Below are positions 43,641 through 52,798 of a DNA stretch of 64,000 bases, in pieces. Under the pieces are notes generated by a model. The model was given only the letters and a program-made list of their open reading frames with translations, ran no database searches and was not told where the DNA came from. The stretch lies in assembly GCF_004917075.1 (NCBI RefSeq), contig NZ_SSYB01000002.1, forward strand, positions 457,766 through 521,765, written 5' to 3'. The position numbers and the translations under genes were made by a program. Numbering within the stretch: the stretch's first letter is position 1; the number at the start of each line of letters is the position of its first letter. The DNA comes from Geomonas edaphica. Its GTDB lineage: Bacteria > Desulfobacterota > Desulfuromonadia > Geobacterales > Geobacteraceae.

Positions 43641-44762
43641 ATGGCAGGAACCGTTCTCATAACGGGTGGAGCCGGCTTCATCGGTTCCCACCTGGCGGAC
43701 GAGTTGCTACGTCACGGTTACCGGGTGCGCGTCCTGGACAGCCTGGTTCCGCAGGTGCATGGTCCCGAAGGCAGGCGCCCTGCTTATCTGGACCCGGAAG
43801 TCGAGCTGATCAAGGGGGACGTGCGGGACGCGAGGGCGGTGAAAGAGGCGCTCGCCGGGACGGAGGCAGTTTTTCATTTCGCAGCCATGGTTGGTGTCGG
43901 CCAGAGCATGTACGAGATCGAGCAGTACACCTCGGTCAACAACTGCGGCACCGCGGTGCTCCTCGAGGAGATGGCGCGCGCAAGTGGATCGAGGAAACTC
44001 ATCGTCGCCTCCAGCATGAGCATCTACGGGGAAGGGCGCTACCTCGACAAAAGCGGGACCCGCTACGACGACATCATGCGCGACATCGAACAGTTGCGCT
44101 GCGGGAGCTGGGAGCCGTGCGCCGCGAACCGCGAGCAGCTCATCCCGGTCCCGACCCCAGAGGACAAGACCCCATCGCTTGCCTCGGTCTACGCGCTCTC
44201 TAAGTACGACCAGGAGCGGATGGCCCTCATCGTCGGGAACTGTTACCACATCCCGGTGGTGGCGCTACGCTTCTTCAACGTCTATGGCACGCGCCAGGCC
44301 CTCTCCAACCCGTACACCGGGGTGCTCGCCATCTTCGCCTCGCGCCTGATGAACGGCAACGCCCCGCGCATCTTCGAAGATGGCCTACAGCAGCGCGACT
44401 TCGTGAGCGTGCGAGACGTGGCGGTTGCCTGTCGCCTCGCCATGGAGGTGGACCCCCAGAAGCAGCGCCTCTTCAACATAGGAAGCGGCGCGAGCATCTC
44501 GGTTTTGCAGCTCCTCGAGCGCTTCTGCCGGGTGCTCAACTGCACCACCATCGAACCGGAGATCACCGGGAGTTACCGGGCAGGCGACATCCGACACTGC
44601 TTCGCCGACATCACCGCGGCGCGGGAGACGCTTGGTTACGCACCACGGGTCGGCTTCGAGGAGGGGCTCACCGAGCTCGCCTCGTGGCTCGAAGGGGAGG
44701 TGGCGGTTGACAGGGTGGCCGAGGCACACGCCGAGCTTGCCCAGCGGGGACTTACGCTATGA
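43641..44762 (+). CDS. NAD-dependent epimerase/dehydratase (extended SDR)
   Basis: A 373-residue extended SDR that probably modifies a sugar nucleotide. It has TGGAGFIGSH (Rossmann), FHFAAMVGVGQSMYEIEQY, and the catalytic Tyr184-x3-Lys188 (VYALSKYD). An insertion at about 140-170 (DIMRDIEQLRCGSWEPCAANREQ) with two Cys is unusual. The substrate is unknown. AAGGAGG precedes the ATG. The end overlaps the next gene as ATGA. Confidence 0.85.
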   Translation: MAGTVLITGGAGFIGSHLADELLRHGYRVRVLDSLVPQVHGPEGRRPAYLDPEVELIKGDVRDARAVKEALAGTEAVFHFAAMVGVGQSMYEIEQYTSVNNCGTAVLLEEMARASGSRKLIVASSMSIYGEGRYLDKSGTRYDDIMRDIEQLRCGSWEPCAANREQLIPVPTPEDKTPSLASVYALSKYDQERMALIVGNCYHIPVVALRFFNVYGTRQALSNPYTGVLAIFASRLMNGNAPRIFEDGLQQRDFVSVRDVAVACRLAMEVDPQKQRLFNIGSGASISVLQLLERFCRVLNCTTIEPEITGSYRAGDIRHCFADITAARETLGYAPRVGFEEGLTELASWLEGEVAVDRVAEAHAELAQRGLTL

Positions 44763-46810
44763 GCCGCACATCCGTGGAACGGCTGCCGGAGCACCTGGGG
44801 CTGGTCGAGTGGTTTCGTCCCGGCGAGCGGGACCGGGTGGAGCGGGTGCTTGCCGACCTCGAAAAGCTCGGCGTGAAGCGCCTCAGGACCGGCATATCCT
44901 GGGCGGACTGGTACACGAGCGAGGGTAAAAGCTGGTACGAGTGGCTCATCCCGCGCCTGTCCGGCGTCGTGGAGCTCCTCCCCTGCGTCCTTTACACCCC
45001 CCCCTCCATCGGCATCGAGGCCAAGACCTCATCCCCGCCCAGGCGCGCCCGGGACTACGCCGACTTCATCGACCTTTTCATCACCTCCTTCGGCGAGCAC
45101 TTCGAATACATCGAACTCTGGAACGAGCCCAACAACCTTAGCGAATGGGACTGGACCCTCGACCCGCACTGGAGCGGCTTCGGCGAGATGATCGGGGCCG
45201 CCGCCTACTGGGCCAAAAAGCGCGGTAAGAAAACCGTGCTGGGGGGGATGAGCCCGATCGACGGCCACTGGCTCTGCCGCATGTTCGACCTGGGCGTCAT
45301 GGACTACATCGACGTGGTGGGGATCCACGGCTTCCCCGACATCTTCGACTACACCTGGAAGGGGTGGGCGCGCAACATCGCCATGGTGCGGGAGATCCTA
45401 GATGAGCGCGGCGCCACCTGCGAGATCTGGGTCACCGAGGCGGGCTTTTCCACCTGGCAGCACGACGAGTTCAAGCAGGCCCGGGTCTTTTTGGAGCTCC
45501 TCGGCGCCCCGGCGCAGCGCATCTACTGGTACGGCGCCGACGACCTCGACCCGGCACTCGCCGCCGTGGACCGCTTCCATCTGGACGAGCGGGAATACTT
45601 CTTCGGGTATAAGAAGGCGGACGGCACCCCGAAGCTTCTCTACCGGTTGCTGGAAAAGGGGAGTGTCACCGCGCTGAAGCGGATCGATCAGGCTGCGCGC
45701 ACCTGCGCCACTGCCTGTCCGGAGAAGGCCATCCTCGTCACCGGCGGCGCCGGCTTCATCGGGACGAACCTCGTGCACCGCCTGACGCAAGACGGCCATC
45801 GGGTCATCGTCTACGACAACCTCTCGCGCGAAGGGGTGGAAGAGAACCTTCTCTGGCTCACGGAGAACTGCGGCGATCGGCTCGAGGTGAGGATCGCCGA
45901 CACCCGGAACCACCTGGCACTCCAGGACGCCATCGCACGCTCCTCGCACGTCTACCACTTCGCGGCGCAGGTCGCGGTGACCACGAGCGTCGACAACCCG
46001 GCCGCCGACTTCGCGGTGAACGGCCAGGGGACCTTCGCGCTCCTCGAGGCGATCCGCAACGCCAAGGAGCCACCATCACTGCTGTTCACCTCGACCAACA
46101 AGGTCTACGGCGGGATCGAGGGATGCCGCATCCGCAAAAGCGGCTCGCGCTACGAGCCGATCGACCCGGCGCTGCGTGAACGCGGCTTTGGCGAGGGGAC
46201 CCCGCTCGACTTTTTGAGCCCGTACGGCTGCTCCAAGGGGTGCGCCGACCAGTACGTGCTCGATTACGCCCGCAGCTTCGGGATCCACGCCGCGGTCTTC
46301 CGGATGAGCTGCATCTACGGACCGCACCAGTACGGCACCGAGGATCAGGGGTGGGTGGCGCACTTCGCCATCCGCACCCTGAAGGGAGAGCCGATCACCC
46401 TGTACGGCGACGGCTGTCAGGTGCGCGACCTGCTCTTCGTGGAGGACCTGGTGGAGGCGATGTGCCGGGCCCGCGAGGAGATGCCGCGCCTCACCGGCCA
46501 GGCCTTCAACATCGGGGGCGGCCCCGAGCGCACCATAAGCCTTCTGGAACTTCTGGAGTTGTTGCGCGGGCTGCACGGCCGCCTGCCGCAGGTCTCCTTC
46601 GACGCATGGCGCACCGGCGACCAGCGCTATTACGTGTCGGATATCGGCAAGTTCAACGGCGCCTGCGGCTGGACGCCGCGCCACTCGGTCGAGGAAGGGG
46701 TGGAGCGGCTGTACCGGTGGCTCTGTGCGTCGATGCGCCTTGAGCCTGAAGGGACCTCGGACAAGGCGGGAAGAAAAAGATACCCGGCTTCGGGTGTGGA
46801 GGCGATTTGA
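44759..46810 (+). CDS. Fusion of GH39-like glycosidase domain and NAD-dependent epimerase
   Basis: A 683-residue protein of two enzymes. Residues 1-~305 are a TIM barrel of the clan GH-A / GH39-like type: candidate acid/base Glu123 (ELWNEPNN) and nucleophile Glu227 (WVTEAGFS). Residues ~323-665 are an extended SDR (TGGAGFIGTN at ~328-337; Tyr489-x3-Lys493 in PYGCSKGC), close to CDP-paratose 2-epimerase or UDP-glucose-4-epimerase types. The linker (~305-322) includes CATACPEK. The ATG overlaps the previous stop. The barrel may bind or cut a glycan that the epimerase's sugar enters. Neither substrate is known. Confidence 0.82.
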   Translation: MSRTSVERLPEHLGLVEWFRPGERDRVERVLADLEKLGVKRLRTGISWADWYTSEGKSWYEWLIPRLSGVVELLPCVLYTPPSIGIEAKTSSPPRRARDYADFIDLFITSFGEHFEYIELWNEPNNLSEWDWTLDPHWSGFGEMIGAAAYWAKKRGKKTVLGGMSPIDGHWLCRMFDLGVMDYIDVVGIHGFPDIFDYTWKGWARNIAMVREILDERGATCEIWVTEAGFSTWQHDEFKQARVFLELLGAPAQRIYWYGADDLDPALAAVDRFHLDEREYFFGYKKADGTPKLLYRLLEKGSVTALKRIDQAARTCATACPEKAILVTGGAGFIGTNLVHRLTQDGHRVIVYDNLSREGVEENLLWLTENCGDRLEVRIADTRNHLALQDAIARSSHVYHFAAQVAVTTSVDNPAADFAVNGQGTFALLEAIRNAKEPPSLLFTSTNKVYGGIEGCRIRKSGSRYEPIDPALRERGFGEGTPLDFLSPYGCSKGCADQYVLDYARSFGIHAAVFRMSCIYGPHQYGTEDQGWVAHFAIRTLKGEPITLYGDGCQVRDLLFVEDLVEAMCRAREEMPRLTGQAFNIGGGPERTISLLELLELLRGLHGRLPQVSFDAWRTGDQRYYVSDIGKFNGACGWTPRHSVEEGVERLYRWLCASMRLEPEGTSDKAGRKRYPASGVEAI

Positions 46811-47781
46811 TGGGTGAGACCATGGAAGCAGCGGTGATCACTGGACCGGGAGAGACGGAGGTGAAAAGGGTGCCGCGCCCCGAGCCGGGGGCTGGCGAGG
46901 TGCTAGTCGCTCTCGAAGGATGCGGGGTCTGCGCCTCGAATCTGCCGCTTTGGCAGGGACGTCCTTGGTTCAACTATCCGGCCCTTCCCGGCGCGCCCGG
47001 CCACGAGGGGTGGGGAAGGGTGCAGGCGCTTGGGGACGGGGCGCAGGGGGTGAAGGTGGGGGATCGCGTCGCCTTTCTCTCCAACAACGCCTACGCCGAG
47101 TTCGACCTGGTGCGCACCGACGCGCTGGTGAAGATCCCGGCGTCCCTGGACGGCCAGCCTTTCCCGGGCGAGCCGGTCGGGTGCGCCATGAACGTCTTTC
47201 GCCGCAGCTGCATCGAGCCTGGTCAGACGGTGGCGCTGATCGGCGCCGGTTTTCTGGGGGCCATCTTCACCTCCCTCGCCGCCGCGCGCGGCGCCCGTGT
47301 CATCGCCATCTCGCGCCGCGGCTTTGCGCTCGACCTCGCCAGACGCTGCGGCGCCGAGGAGACCGTGCTGCTCGACGACCACCAGCTGGTGATGGACCGG
47401 GTGCGCGAGATAGCGGGCGAGCGTGGGTGTGACCGCGTCGTCGAGGCGACCGGGCACCAGTGGCCGCTGGACCTTGCCGGAGAGCTGGTCCGCGATGGGG
47501 GCAAGATCATTATCGCCGGGTACCACCAGGACGGTCTGCGCCAGGTGAACCTCCAGCTCTGGAACTGGAAGGGTATCGACGTCATCAACGCGCACGAGCG
47601 CGACGCGCGAGTCTATCTGGAGGGGATGCGGGCGGGGATCGCCGCCGTCGAGTCGAGGATGTTCCCGCTCGGCGAGCTCATCACGCACAGCTTCCCGCTT
47701 GCGGGGCTGGACCGCGCCTACCGGATCATGGAGGAGCGTCCCGACGGTTTTCTGAAGGGGATGATCCGCATCGGCCAGTAA
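46810..47781 (+). CDS. Zinc-type alcohol dehydrogenase family protein (MDR)
   Basis: A ~323-residue medium-chain dehydrogenase: GroES-like N-domain with GCGVCASNLPLWQG and PGHEGWGRV (Cys and His of the catalytic metal site can be placed), Rossmann core ALIGAGFLGAIFTSLAAARG and the substrate half ending MIRIGQ. The structural-zinc four-Cys lobe is missing. The ATG overlaps the previous stop as TGATG. It probably oxidises or reduces a sugar-derived alcohol in the pathway; the substrate is unknown. Confidence 0.83.
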   Translation: MGETMEAAVITGPGETEVKRVPRPEPGAGEVLVALEGCGVCASNLPLWQGRPWFNYPALPGAPGHEGWGRVQALGDGAQGVKVGDRVAFLSNNAYAEFDLVRTDALVKIPASLDGQPFPGEPVGCAMNVFRRSCIEPGQTVALIGAGFLGAIFTSLAAARGARVIAISRRGFALDLARRCGAEETVLLDDHQLVMDRVREIAGERGCDRVVEATGHQWPLDLAGELVRDGGKIIIAGYHQDGLRQVNLQLWNWKGIDVINAHERDARVYLEGMRAGIAAVESRMFPLGELITHSFPLAGLDRAYRIMEERPDGFLKGMIRIGQ

Positions 47782-47796
47782 AGGAAAGGGGAAAGG

Positions 47797-48798
47797 ATGA
47801 AGAAGAAAATGGCATTGCCCAGGGTGGGTTTTCTGGGAACCGGCTGGATCGGCCGTCACAGGATGCAGGCCATTGCCCTGAGCGGCGAGGCGGAAGTTGC
47901 GGCGATCGCCGATCCATGCGAAGAGAACGCACGGGAGGCGGCGAAGCTTGCCCCCGGGGCAGTGTTGGTCGAGGATCTCGATGCGCTGCTGGAACTCGAC
48001 CTAGACGCGGTGGTGATCGCCACCCCTTCCGCCGGGCATTGCTACCAGGCCTTGCGCGCCCTGGACCGGGGGCTTGCCGTATTCTGCCAGAAGCCCTTGG
48101 GGAGAAACGCCGAGGAGGCACAACTCGTGGTGCATGCGGCCCGGTCGATGAACCGGCTTTTGGGGGTCGATTTCTCCTACCGTTTCGCCGACGGGATCAT
48201 GAAGATCCACCAGTTGGTCAGCTCCGGTGAAATCGGTCAGGTCTATGCCGCTGACCTCACCTTCCACAACGCCTACGGCCCGGACAAGCCCTGGTTCTAC
48301 GATCCCGAGCTTTCCGGTGGTGGCTGCCTGATGGATCTTGGCAGCCATCTGGTCGATTTGGCACTCTGGTTTTTCGGCTACCCCGAGGTCCGCAGCGTCT
48401 CCAGCTCGATCTTCGCGGGCGGGGAGAGGTTGAAGACTGGGAGCGGCAAGGTCGAGGACTATGCAGTGGTGTCGCTCGTGCTGGAAGAGGGGCATGCCGT
48501 GCGCCTTGCCTGCTCCTGGAACGTCTCCGCGGGGCGCGACGCCGTCATCGAGTCGAGCTTCTACGGCACCCGCGGCGGCGTCAGCTTCAAGAACGTCCAG
48601 GGCTCCTTCTACGACTTCGTCGCCGAACGCTTCCGTGGCACCGCCTCGGAGACCATCTCCTCGCCTCCCGATGAGTGGGGTGGGCGCTGCGCCGTCGCCT
48701 GGGCGAGGCAGTTGCGGCTAGGCAGAGGCGCCTTCGACCCGCAGGCCGAGCACCTCGTGCGCGTGGCCCAGGTGCTCGACCAGGCGTACGGGAGATAG
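47797..48798 (+). CDS. Gfo/Idh/MocA family oxidoreductase
   Basis: A 333-residue NAD(P)-dependent oxidoreductase with Rossmann start RVGFLGTGWIGRHRMQAIA, the EKP-like motif as FCQKPLGRNAEEAQ (CQKP for EKP), and the C-terminal (LMDLGSHLVDLALWFFG) with D-x3-H. It probably oxidises or reduces a sugar nucleotide or cyclitol. GGAAAGGGGAAAGG lies before the ATG. A palindromic element follows its stop. Confidence 0.86.
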   Translation: MKKKMALPRVGFLGTGWIGRHRMQAIALSGEAEVAAIADPCEENAREAAKLAPGAVLVEDLDALLELDLDAVVIATPSAGHCYQALRALDRGLAVFCQKPLGRNAEEAQLVVHAARSMNRLLGVDFSYRFADGIMKIHQLVSSGEIGQVYAADLTFHNAYGPDKPWFYDPELSGGGCLMDLGSHLVDLALWFFGYPEVRSVSSSIFAGGERLKTGSGKVEDYAVVSLVLEEGHAVRLACSWNVSAGRDAVIESSFYGTRGGVSFKNVQGSFYDFVAERFRGTASETISSPPDEWGGRCAVAWARQLRLGRGAFDPQAEHLVRVAQVLDQAYGR

Positions 48799-48870
48799 CG
48801 CGCGGTTCGTCTGGGGAATTCATGAAGGTATCTCTCAATGAAACCACGAAGCGCTATCCGTGAATTCGCG

Positions 48871-49010
48871 TCCTCCCCTTTGCGAAGGGGAGACAGAGGG
48901 GATTTGCCTTGGGTTGACTCCTGAAACGGCTGCAGTGCTGGAAGAGATATTTCGTACATGCCGACGAAGAGCAAATCCCCCCTGTCCCCCCTTCGCAAAG
49001 TGGGGGACGT
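48871..49010. repeat. GC-rich palindromic element, copy C
   Basis: Left arm CTCCCCTTTGCGAAGGGGAG then ACAGAGGGGATTTGCC; right arm GCAAATCCCCCCTGTCCCCC then CTTCGCAAAGTGGGGG. Interior ~70 bases. Outside it, CCACGAAGCG (48844-48853) recurs inverted as CGCTTCGTGG (~49026). Confidence 0.8.
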
Positions 49011-49123
49011 AAGGGCTCTTGCCGCGCTTCGTGGGCAGTTGAACTCTACGCTTCCGACCTTCCGGCAAAAACCACGCAATAAGGTAGGCTAAGGCGGGAC
49101 TTACTTTGAGAGGCGTGTTGTTC

Positions 49124-50245
49124 ATGAACGATCCGGTCCACAAAGCAGGGAAGGGGGGCAAAATCACGCCGCCGGGGCTCGTCCTGATGACGGCCGACCC
49201 CATCGGCGGGGTCTGGAACTACGCCCTCGAACTCGCGCGCGGCCTATCCGCCCATGGCGTGCAGGTGGCGCTTGCTACTATGGGACAGCCGCTCTCACCG
49301 GAACAGCGGCGTGAGGTGGCCGACGAGAGGAACGTAACCCTCTACGAAAGCGGGTACCGTCTTGAATGGATGGACGATCCCTGGCTCGACGTCGAGCTGA
49401 GCGGGGAGTGGCTTTTATCGCTAGAGGCTGAGCTTAAGCCCGACCTCGTGCACCTGAACGGCTACGTCCATGCAGCGCTCCCCTGGCGAAGCCCCTGCCT
49501 GGTCGTCGCCCACTCCTGCGTCCTTTCCTGGTACCAGGCGGTGCGCGGCAAAGAGGCGCCGCAGCGTCTGCACGAATACCGCGACCGGGTGACCCGAGGA
49601 CTCGCCGCGGCGGGACTGGTGGCGGCCCCATCGGCGGCCATGCTGGAAGCAATCCGCCGCATCTACCTCCCTCTGCCGGACGCTCAGGTGGTCTACAACG
49701 CGCGGGCCCGCACCCGCTTCCGCCCAGGGCGGAAGGAGGATTTCATCCTCACGGTGGGACGGGTATGGGATGACGCAAAGAACATCGCCGCCCTCGTGAA
49801 GAAAGCCTACGACCTGCCGTGGCCGGTTTACGTCGCGGGCGAGATCAACCGCCCCGACGGCGGTGCCGCTGCAGTCGAGGGGGTGAACCGGCTCGGCGTC
49901 CTCGCTCCCGACGTGCTTGCCCCCTGGTACGCGGCGGCGTCAGTCTACGCGCTCCCCGCGCGCTACGAGCCATTCGGGCTCACCGTTTTGGAGGCGGCCC
50001 TCTCGGGGTGCGCCCTCGTTCTCGGCGATATTCCGAGCCTGCGCGAGCTGTGGGATGGGGCGGCCGTATTCGTCGATCCCGAGTCCCCCGGGGCACTGCG
50101 AGGCGAGCTCTGCGCTCTCTGCGCCGACCGTAACCGGCAGGCGCGCCTTGGGGAAAAGGCGCTGGAGCGAAGCCGCAGCTTCTCCGCCGCCAGGATGACT
50201 GCTGGCTACCTCGACCTCTACGACCGGCTCCGGGAGCAGGCGTAA
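49124..50245 (+). CDS. Glycosyltransferase family 4 (GT-B)
   Basis: A 373-residue GT-B retaining glycosyltransferase. The N-half starts LVLMTADPIGGVWNYALELARGL (nucleotide-sugar glycosyltransferase pattern), the C-half has FILTVGRVWDDAKNI and the donor-site ALPARYEPFGLTVLEAALSGCALVLGD (E-x7-E motif). The substrate sugars are unknown. The ATG at 49124 has GAGAGG upstream; a TTG 18 bases earlier is possible. First gene after palindromic copy C. Confidence 0.87.
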   Translation: MNDPVHKAGKGGKITPPGLVLMTADPIGGVWNYALELARGLSAHGVQVALATMGQPLSPEQRREVADERNVTLYESGYRLEWMDDPWLDVELSGEWLLSLEAELKPDLVHLNGYVHAALPWRSPCLVVAHSCVLSWYQAVRGKEAPQRLHEYRDRVTRGLAAAGLVAAPSAAMLEAIRRIYLPLPDAQVVYNARARTRFRPGRKEDFILTVGRVWDDAKNIAALVKKAYDLPWPVYVAGEINRPDGGAAAVEGVNRLGVLAPDVLAPWYAAASVYALPARYEPFGLTVLEAALSGCALVLGDIPSLRELWDGAAVFVDPESPGALRGELCALCADRNRQARLGEKALERSRSFSAARMTAGYLDLYDRLREQA

Positions 50246-50271
50246 CAAATCACGCGACTTCGGAAGGACCC

Positions 50272-51369
50272 ATGCGCATCGTAATGTTTTACCACTCCAT
50301 CGTTTCCGACTGGAACCACGGCAACGCCCATTTCCTGCGCGGCGTGGTCACCGAACTGCGCCTCATGGGGCATGAGGTCGCGGTGTACGAGCCCGAGGAA
50401 GGTTGGAGCTACCGGAACATGTTGCGCGACAGCGGCGAATACGCGCTGCAGGAGTTCGAACAGGTCTACCCGGGGCTTGTCGGGATACGTTACAGGTTGG
50501 ATGAGCTCGACCTGGACCAAGCCCTCGCGCAGGCGGACCTGGTGATCGTGCACGAATGGAACGACCCCGAACTCGTCCGGCTGATCGGCCTGCACCGCAA
50601 GGGGGGCGGGCGCTACCGGCTCCTCTTCCACGACACGCACCACCGTAGCGTCACCGATGCCGAGGCGATGGCCGCCTATGACCTCTCCGGTTTCGACGGT
50701 GTCCTCGCCTATGGCGGGAAAATCAGGGATATCTACCTCGAGCGCGGATGGGCGAAAAAGGTGTGGGTCTGGCACGAGGCGGCGGACGTGAGGGTCTTCG
50801 CCCCGGTAGAGGGGGCTGACAAGGTGGGGGACGTGGTCTGGGTGGGCAACTGGGGCGACGACGAGCGCAGCGAGGAGATCCGCGAGTTTTTCGTCGAGCC
50901 GGTGCGCCGCCTACATCTGAAAGCGGCGGTGTACGGGGTGCGCTATCCGCGCCAGGCGCTGCAACTCCTTGCCGAAAACGGGATAGGCTACGGCGGCTGG
51001 CTCCCAAACTTCAACGTCCCCCGGGTCTTCAGCAGGTTCCGGCTCACCGTACACATACCGCGCCGCCCTTACATGGAGGCGCTCCCCGGCATCCCCACCA
51101 TCCGCCCCTTCGAGGCGCTTGCCTGCGGCATCCCGCTACTTTCCGCCCCGTGGGTCGACTGCGACGGGCTCTTCGAGGCGGGTAAGGATCTTCTCTACGC
51201 CCGCGACGGGCGGGAGATGGAAGCCCGGATGAAGGCGCTGCTCGAGGACCCCGATGAGGCGCACCGGCTCGCCGTGCATGGGCGGCAGACCATTCTGGCA
51301 CGGCACACCTGCCGGCACCGCGTCGACGAACTGCTCGGCATCTGCCGGGAGTTGGGGACGGCAGATTAG
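50272..51369 (+). CDS. CgeB-like glycosyltransferase (1 of 3)
   Basis: A 365-residue GT-B-like protein resembling spore-maturation CgeB family glycosyltransferases. It begins MRIVMFYHSIVSDWNHGNAHFLRGV and ends with the donor region GIPTIRPFEALACGIPLLSAPWVDCDGLFEAGKDLLY. FHDTHHRSVTDAEA in the middle looks like an acceptor loop. It is a distinct paralog from the two following genes. Substrate unknown. GGAAGGACCC lies before the ATG. Confidence 0.83.
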   Translation: MRIVMFYHSIVSDWNHGNAHFLRGVVTELRLMGHEVAVYEPEEGWSYRNMLRDSGEYALQEFEQVYPGLVGIRYRLDELDLDQALAQADLVIVHEWNDPELVRLIGLHRKGGGRYRLLFHDTHHRSVTDAEAMAAYDLSGFDGVLAYGGKIRDIYLERGWAKKVWVWHEAADVRVFAPVEGADKVGDVVWVGNWGDDERSEEIREFFVEPVRRLHLKAAVYGVRYPRQALQLLAENGIGYGGWLPNFNVPRVFSRFRLTVHIPRRPYMEALPGIPTIRPFEALACGIPLLSAPWVDCDGLFEAGKDLLYARDGREMEARMKALLEDPDEAHRLAVHGRQTILARHTCRHRVDELLGICRELGTAD

Positions 51370-51425
51370 AAGTTCCGTGGGGATGGCTAAGAGGTCGTCC
51401 ACGAAGCGTCGCAGGTGACCTTTTG

Positions 51426-51593
51426 CTCCCCCCTTTGCGAAGGGGGGGCGGGGGGGATTTGCTTTTTGTTGGCAGGTCCGAACAGAAGTTGCGCAGCATC
51501 TGCGATCAACTGCGCACTTTGCAGGAATAGTCTCGGTTGCATGGCATAACCAAGGCAAATCCCCCCTTGCCCCCCTTCGCAAAGGGGGGGACG
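51426..51593. repeat. GC-rich palindromic element, copy D
   Basis: Left arm CTCCCCCCTTTGCGAAGGGG then GCGGGGGGGATTTGC; right arm GGCAAATCCCCCCTTGCCCC then CCTTCGCAAAGGGGGGG. Outside, CCACGAAGCG (left) pairs with GCTTCGTGGG (right), and the right side has CTTCCCCGGATTCCCGG as in copy A. Confidence 0.8.
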
Positions 51594-51694
51594 CTGGGCC
51601 CGCTTTCTGCTTCGTGGGAACACACATTTCTTCCCCGGATTCCCGGTCGAACCTCGGAATGCTCCGAAGAACTGCATAGAAAGGAAATAACTGC

Positions 51695-52798
51695 ATGGCC
51701 GCACCGCTCAACATCTCCTTCTTCGCCTCGAGCCTTGTATCCGCCTACTGGAACGGTGCCGCCACCTATTACCGCGGCATGGTGCGGGCGCTCGCCCGCC
51801 TGGGGCACCGCGTCACTTTCTACGAGCCGGACGCCTACGGCCGGCAGGCGCACCGCGACATGAAGGACCCGGACTGGGCGACCGTGGTGGTCTACCCCGC
51901 GACCGAGGAGGGAGTGTTCAGTTCCCTCGAGGCGGCCCGCGGCTCGGATATCGTGGTGAAGGCGAGCGGAGTCGGGGTCTTCGACGCTCTGCTCGAGGCC
52001 GAAGTGCTCGGTCTGAAGCGGGAAGGGACCCAGGTGATCTTCTGGGACGTGGACGCACCGGCGACCTTGGAGCGGATCGGTACCGACCCCGCGGACCCGT
52101 TTCTCCCCCTCGTGCCGCTGTACGACATGATCCTCACCTACGGCGGCGGCGACCCCGTGGTGCGCGCCTACCGCGGCTTCGGGGCGCGCGAGTGCGTCCC
52201 CATCTACAACGCGCTCGACCCTGACACCCATCACCCGGTCCCCCCCGACGAGCGACTGCGCTCCGATCTCTCCTTCCTTGGGAACCGTCTGCCGGACCGC
52301 GAACGGCGCGTCGAGGAGTTCTTCCTGTCCGTAGCCGAAAGGCTACCCCGGCGCAGTTTCCTTTTGGCCGGCAGCGGCTGGGAGGACAAGTCCAAAAGCG
52401 AGAACGTCCGCTACATAGGGCACCTCGGCACCGGCGACCACAACGCCTTCAACTGCAGCCCGATGGCGGTTCTGAACGTAAGCCGCGACGGCATGGCGCG
52501 ATACGGCTTTTCCCCTGCCACCCGCGTATTCGAGGCGGCGGGTGCCGGCGCCTGCATGATCACCGACCTCTGGGAAGGTATCGGGGAATTTTTCGAGCCG
52601 GAACGCGAGATCCTGGTCGCGGCCGACGGCGAGGAGGTGGCGCAGATCCTGGATCGGCTCACTCCCGCGCTTGCCGCGGAGGTAGGTAGAAAGGCGCGGG
52701 TGCGCGTACGTGCCGAGCACACCTACGCGCACCGGGCAAGGCAGTTCGAGGAGATCTTCTCCGCCGGATCGTCGCGGCGCATCGGGAGGTTGCCATGA
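51695..52798 (+). CDS. CgeB-like glycosyltransferase (2 of 3)
   Basis: A 367-residue CgeB-like protein. It starts MAAPLNISFFASSLVSAYWNG and has FWDVDAPATLERI, LTYGGGDPVVRAYRGFGARE, the FLGNRLPDRERRVEEFFLS turn and the donor-side GFSPATRVFEAAGAGACMITDLWEGIGEFFEPEREIL. The E-x(n)-E style donor loop supports GT-B activity. Its stop overlaps the next start by 4 bp. Substrate unknown. Confidence 0.85.
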   Translation: MAAPLNISFFASSLVSAYWNGAATYYRGMVRALARLGHRVTFYEPDAYGRQAHRDMKDPDWATVVVYPATEEGVFSSLEAARGSDIVVKASGVGVFDALLEAEVLGLKREGTQVIFWDVDAPATLERIGTDPADPFLPLVPLYDMILTYGGGDPVVRAYRGFGARECVPIYNALDPDTHHPVPPDERLRSDLSFLGNRLPDRERRVEEFFLSVAERLPRRSFLLAGSGWEDKSKSENVRYIGHLGTGDHNAFNCSPMAVLNVSRDGMARYGFSPATRVFEAAGAGACMITDLWEGIGEFFEPEREILVAADGEEVAQILDRLTPALAAEVGRKARVRVRAEHTYAHRARQFEEIFSAGSSRRIGRLP

